Shown here one piece after another: positions 59,904 to 64,000 of a stretch of 64,000 bases of DNA (position 1 is its first letter; the number at the start of each line of letters is the position of its first letter). The translations under genes and the position numbers were made by a program. Location of the stretch: assembly GCA_963693365.1 (NCBI GenBank), contig CAVNZM010000012.1, positions 3,100,001 to 3,164,000 of the forward strand. The letters are read 5' to 3'. The notes below the pieces were generated by a model. That model was not told the DNA's origin, searched no databases, and was given only the letters and a program-made list of their open reading frames with translations. The stretch comes from Amoebidium appalachense (lineage: Eukaryota > Ichthyosporea).

Positions 59904-61160
59904 CCGTTTTTCCAAATAACACGACACCGCAAACATGAGTCAGCCTCAGTACACTGCACCCCAGCTTCGTGCCATTATTACGAGCGCAGCTGGGTATGAC
60001 GGTTGGGTGGAGGAGCTGGCCCGTCTGGCTCGTGACCATGGCCTCTTTGACGGTCTGGTGGAAGAGAATGGGCTCCCCCGGCGTGCTAGGTTGGAGGGGT
60101 GGCACAACGAGCTTCAAACCTACACTAATGAGCAGCGCTTGAACTTGAACGAGTCCCTCAGGAAGGTACGAGGAATGTTATAGCAGGACCCAGCCCCTCC
60201 CCCCCTTTTTTCTCCATTGAGGCCCCCCCCCCCCACCCTTCCCCTATCCCCCCTTCCCCCCCCTTCCCCCATTACACACACACCCCGTTCTTTATGGGTT
60301 TTCTGTTTGAATGTTTTTTTCGTTTTTGGTTTTGGCTTTATTGCTCCTTTGTTTCTCACTTTTTTTTAACTCTACTCAACTACAACACGCACGACAAACA
60401 GGTGCTGCATGTCCCGTTTCCCATCGTTCCACCCTTTTGTACCTTGGCCCCCTTTCCCCCTCCTCCCCCTCCCCCCTTTTTCTACCTTTTTGACACACCC
60501 TCCCTTCGTCCGTCCCTCCCTACCCTCTCGTTCCCCTTCCCAAACAACTCCTACCCCACCCAACCCTAACAGCTTCCAACTTCCACCACTTTATTGACTC
60601 ATCGATACTTTCTGCACAGGTTTTCGAGCATTTCTTGAACACACAGACGGAGGATGAGCCAGACGTTGTTCGGAGAATTCGACAGCTGTCTTGGTCTGAG
60701 ATTCTGAGGCAGCTGGAGGCTTCTGCCCCCGAGGAACACAACGGGGGGTCTTTCATACCCGACCACTACCAGCTGGGTTGCATCGTCAAGGTTATCCTCG
60801 ACAAACGTAAGTAACTGCTGTTCTATCTGCAAATGCTTACCAGGTCCGACAGCCACGGTGTTTACATCAAAAGGAGTTGTTTTCAAAATCTATATGGGAG
60901 AGAAAAGGGGGGAGGGGAACGGGCTGGGCAGGCATTGAGGGGGGTGTCGGGGGGGGGGGGGGGGGGGGGGATCTTGAGGGGGGGGGGGGGGGTTTCCTTT
61001 TTTTTTTTTTTGTGTGTTTTTGGTGTGTGTGTTTGTGTGTGTGGGGGGGGGGGGGGGGGGGGGGAGGGGGGGGGGGGGGGGGGGAGGAGGAATACCTATG
61101 TCACGGTGTCGAGGTTGCCATGTTTGCTGAGTGGCTTTATTTTGGAGAAGAAATACGGGG

Positions 61161-61194
<34 letters not shown>

Positions 61195-61926
61195 GGTTTG
61201 TAAGTTTATGTGTGTGTGCAATTGATGGGGAGAGGGGTATGGAGTTTTGGTGGCTGGAAGATGGAGAGAGGATAGAGAGAAGAGAGGCTAGAGAAAGCTC
61301 GCGCGCGCGTGTGTGTGTATGTCGTATGTATGGCTCACATTCTGATCCATTTCTGTTACCGTTATCCTGTGTGACTGTTGCTTTTGTCTCCCCCCCCCCC
61401 CCCCCCCATCTCCCCTCCTTCCCCCCCCTCCCTCCCCTCCCCCCCTCCCTCCCTCCCCTCCCCTCCCCTCCCCTCCCCTCCCCTCCCCACCCAACACACA
61501 CACACACACACACACTCACACTCACACTCACACTCACGCTGCACACTGCACACTGCACACAACACACACAGAATCCCCACTCAAGTGCTTTCTTTGCATT
61601 CTCCCTTCGTTGAATGCTTGTTTCTTAAACAACTACTTAGGTCTTGCTCAATGACAGCGTGACACCACAGACTGCATAATTCACACCCACATGCATGCAC
61701 ACACAGAGTCACTTCTAACAGTGTGCCCATACAGAAAAAGGAGGGCGGCCAATACACCGATGTCGCAGCTAGAACGTGCCTTCTTAATGCCGTGCATGAA
61801 TACAATGATCTGCTTCGCAAACACCCCAGCAAGTCCAAAGAGGGTGCCATCTGCCCAGACGATGCCCCTTTCCTTGAAGTCCAGTTCGTTAAGACTGTGA
61901 AGGACTCGTTCATCAAGCCGGGCAGG
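59904..61926 (+). repeat. Tandem segmental repeat, unit 2 (2,023 bp)
   Basis: Same boundaries as unit 1. Private differences include CCCTACC for CCCCACC near 60520, CCCTAACAG for CCCTTACAG before exon 2, and an extra C in 'gcattctccc' near 61600. Confidence 0.97.
59935..61926 (+). pseudogene. Truncated gene copy 2
   Basis: Exons 59935-60165, 60620-60806 and about 61709-61926 encode the same protein segment as copy 1. It lacks the promoter and, like copy 1, exon 3 is cut at the junction and runs out of frame to a stop at 62022. Confidence 0.7.
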
Positions 61927-63063
61927 CCGTTTTTCCAAATAACACGACACCGCAAACATGAGTCAGCCTCAGTACACTGCACCCCAGCTTCGTGCCATTA
62001 TTACGAGCGCAGCTGGGTATGACGGTTGGGTGGAGGAGCTGGCCCGTCTGGCTCGTGACCATGGCCACTTTGACGGTCTGGTGGAAGAGAATGGGCTCCC
62101 CCGGCGTGCTAGGTTGGAGGGGTGGCACAACGAGCTTCAAACCTACACTAATGAGCAGCGCTTGAACTTGAACGAGTCCCTCAGGAAGGTACGAGGAATG
62201 TTATAGCAGGACCCAGCCCCTCCCCCCTTTTTTCTCCATTGAGGCCCCCCCCCCCACCCTTCCCCTATCCCCCCTTCCCCCCCCTTCCCCCATCACACAC
62301 ACACCCCGTTCTTTATGGGTTTTCTGTTTGAATGTTTTTTTCGTTTTTGGTTTTGGCTTTATTGCTCCTTTGTTTCTCACTTTTTTTTAACTCTACTCAA
62401 CTACAACACGCACGACAAACAGGTGCTGCATGTCCCGTTTCCCATCGTTCCACCCTTTTGTACCTTGGCCCCCTTTCCCCCTCCTCCCCCTCCCCCCTTT
62501 TTCTACCTTTTTGACACACCCTCCCTTCGTCCGTCCCTCCCCACCCTCTCGTTCCCCTTCCCAAACAACTCCTACCCCACCCAACCCTTACAGCTTCCAA
62601 CTTCCACCACTTTATTGACTCATCGATACTTTCTGCACAGGTTTTCGAGCATTTCTTGAACACACAGACGGAGGATGAGCCAGACGTTGTTCGGAGAATT
62701 CGACAGCTGTCTTGGTCTGAGATTCTGAGGCAGCTGGAGGCTTCTGCCCCCGAGGAACACAACGGGGGGTCTTTCATACCCGACCACTACCAGCTGGGTT
62801 GCATCGTCAAGGTTATCCTCGACAAACGTAAGTAACTGCTGTTCTATCTGCAAATGCTTACCAGGTCCGACAGCCACGGTGTTTACATCAAAAGGAGTTG
62901 TTTTCAAAATCTATATGGGAGAGAAAAGGGGGGAGGGGAACGGGCTGGGCAGGCATTGAGGGGGGTGTCGGGGGGGGGGGGGGGGGGGGGGGATCTTGAG
63001 GGGGGGGGGGGGGTTTCCTTTTTTTTTTTTTTGTGTGTTTTTGGTGTGTGTGTTTGTGTGTGT

Positions 63064-63106
<43 letters not shown>

Positions 63107-63181
63107 GGGGGAATACCTATGTCACGGTGTCGAGGTTGCCATGTTTGCTGAGTGGCTTTATTTTGGAGAAGAAATACGGGG

Positions 63182-63212
<31 letters not shown>

Positions 63213-63940
63213 TTGGTTTGTAAGTTTATGTGTGTGTGCAATTGATGGGGAGAGGGGTATGGAGTTTTGGTGGCTGGAAGATGGAGAGAGGATAGAGAGA
63301 AGAGAGGCTAGAGAAAGCTCGCGCGCGCGTGTGTGTGTATGTCGTATGTATGGCTCACATTCTGATCCATTTCTGTTACCGTTATCCTGTGTGACTGTTG
63401 CTTTTGTCTCCCCCCCCCCCCCCCCCCCATCTCCTCCTTCCCCCCTCCTCCCCTCCCCCCTCCCTCCCTCCCCTCCCCTCCCCTCCCCTCCCCTCCCCTC
63501 CCCACCCAACACACACACACACACACACACTCACACTCACACTCACACTCACGCTGCACACTGCACACTGCACACAACACACACAGAATCCCCACTCAAG
63601 TGCTTTCTTTGCATTTCCCTTCGTTGAATGCTTGTTTCTTAAACAACTACTTAGGTCTTGCTCAATGACAGCGTGACACCACAGACTGCATAATTCACAC
63701 CCACATGCATGCACACACAGAGTCACTTCTAACAGTGTGCCCATACAGAAAAAGGAGGGCGGCCAATACACCGATGTCGCAGCTAGAACGTGCCTTCTTA
63801 ATGCCGTGCATGAATACAATGATCTGCTTCGCAAACACCCCAGCAAGTCCAAAGAGGGTGCCATCTGCCCAGACGATGCCCCTTTCCTTGAAGTCCAGTT
63901 CGTTAAGACTGTGAAGGACTCGTTCATCAAGCCGGGCAGG
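61927..63940 (+). repeat. Tandem segmental repeat, unit 3 (2,014 bp)
   Basis: Same start as the other units; similarity ends at 63940, after which normal exon 3 sequence continues (gctaagaagcacgaggctgc). Confidence 0.97.
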
Positions 63941-64000
63941 GCTAAGAAGCACGAGGCTGCTGAGGACCCCAAGACCCCCCTCGACATATTTGCCTCCTCC
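61958..64000 (+). CDS. Gene copy 3, open at its 3' end; function unknown
   Basis: Exons 61958-62188, 62641-62827 and about 63723-64000 (continues outside). Exon 1 has one replacement, Leu to His (T to A at 62067, HGHFDGL). Exon 3 reads through the duplication breakpoint as FIKPGRAKKHEAAEDPKTPL and DIFASS, so this is the only copy with the original downstream sequence. It has no private promoter; a transcript from the promoter at about 57780 could make a full protein only by skipping the repeated exons. Predicted cytosolic or nuclear acidic helical protein; the family is not recognised. The exon 2/3 phase problem noted for copy 1 applies here. Confidence 0.7.

Overview
This is eukaryotic nuclear DNA. 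Genes are split by GT-AG introns packed with microsatellites and homopolymers: (CA)n/(GT)n, (CT)n, and runs of 20-55 G or C. Coding sequence appears as short islands of ordinary complexity between them. The gene content (Rab5 GTPase, SIRT7-type sirtuin, five-finger C2H2 protein, Tim17-like membrane protein, and a tandem-C1/tyrosine-rich/SH2 adaptor) points to an opisthokont. The SH2 adaptor with phosphotyrosine-type motifs and SH3-type ligands favours a holozoan, perhaps a unicellular one; this assignment is inference.

Layout. 1-3362: Rab5 gene on the minus strand; its 3' end is lost in repeats or outside the window. 3363-5055: weak coding traces. 5056-14404: a large minus-strand gene for an adaptor with two C1 domains, a long proline/tyrosine-rich linker and a C-terminal SH2 domain. 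14405-16480: complex sequence without a recognised gene. 16483-19100: a giant polypyrimidine tract. 20111-25353: six-exon plus-strand gene for a Tim17/22/23-like membrane protein. 25354-38380: islands holding two paralogous small secreted-protein genes (27586-27792 and 34246-34475), a small cysteine-containing ORF, a 1.09-kb Tourist/PIF-Harbinger-like transposon (31552-32639), and several orphan candidate exons. 38381-39352 (minus) and 39869-about 50457 (plus): a zinc-finger gene and a ten-exon SIRT7-like gene sharing a 516-bp divergent promoter. 51230-57896: mostly non-coding with weak exon traces, a minisatellite and a promoter-like segment. 57897-63940: a three-exon gene of unknown function whose first two and a half exons are present as three near-identical tandem units of about 2.0 kb; only the last copy continues into normal exon 3 sequence, which leaves the window.

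The genes do not form one pathway. They are independent housekeeping, signalling and regulatory loci. The most unusual items are the C1-C1-SH2 adaptor, the paired secreted precursors with a conserved dibasic site and C-terminal peptide, the triplicated partial gene, a dispersed G-headed repeat family in introns, and the tendency of introns to carry (TG)n near the donor and (CA)n near the acceptor on the sense strand. Exon joins were made by eye from splice consensus, reading phase and protein conservation; joins that did not resolve are stated.
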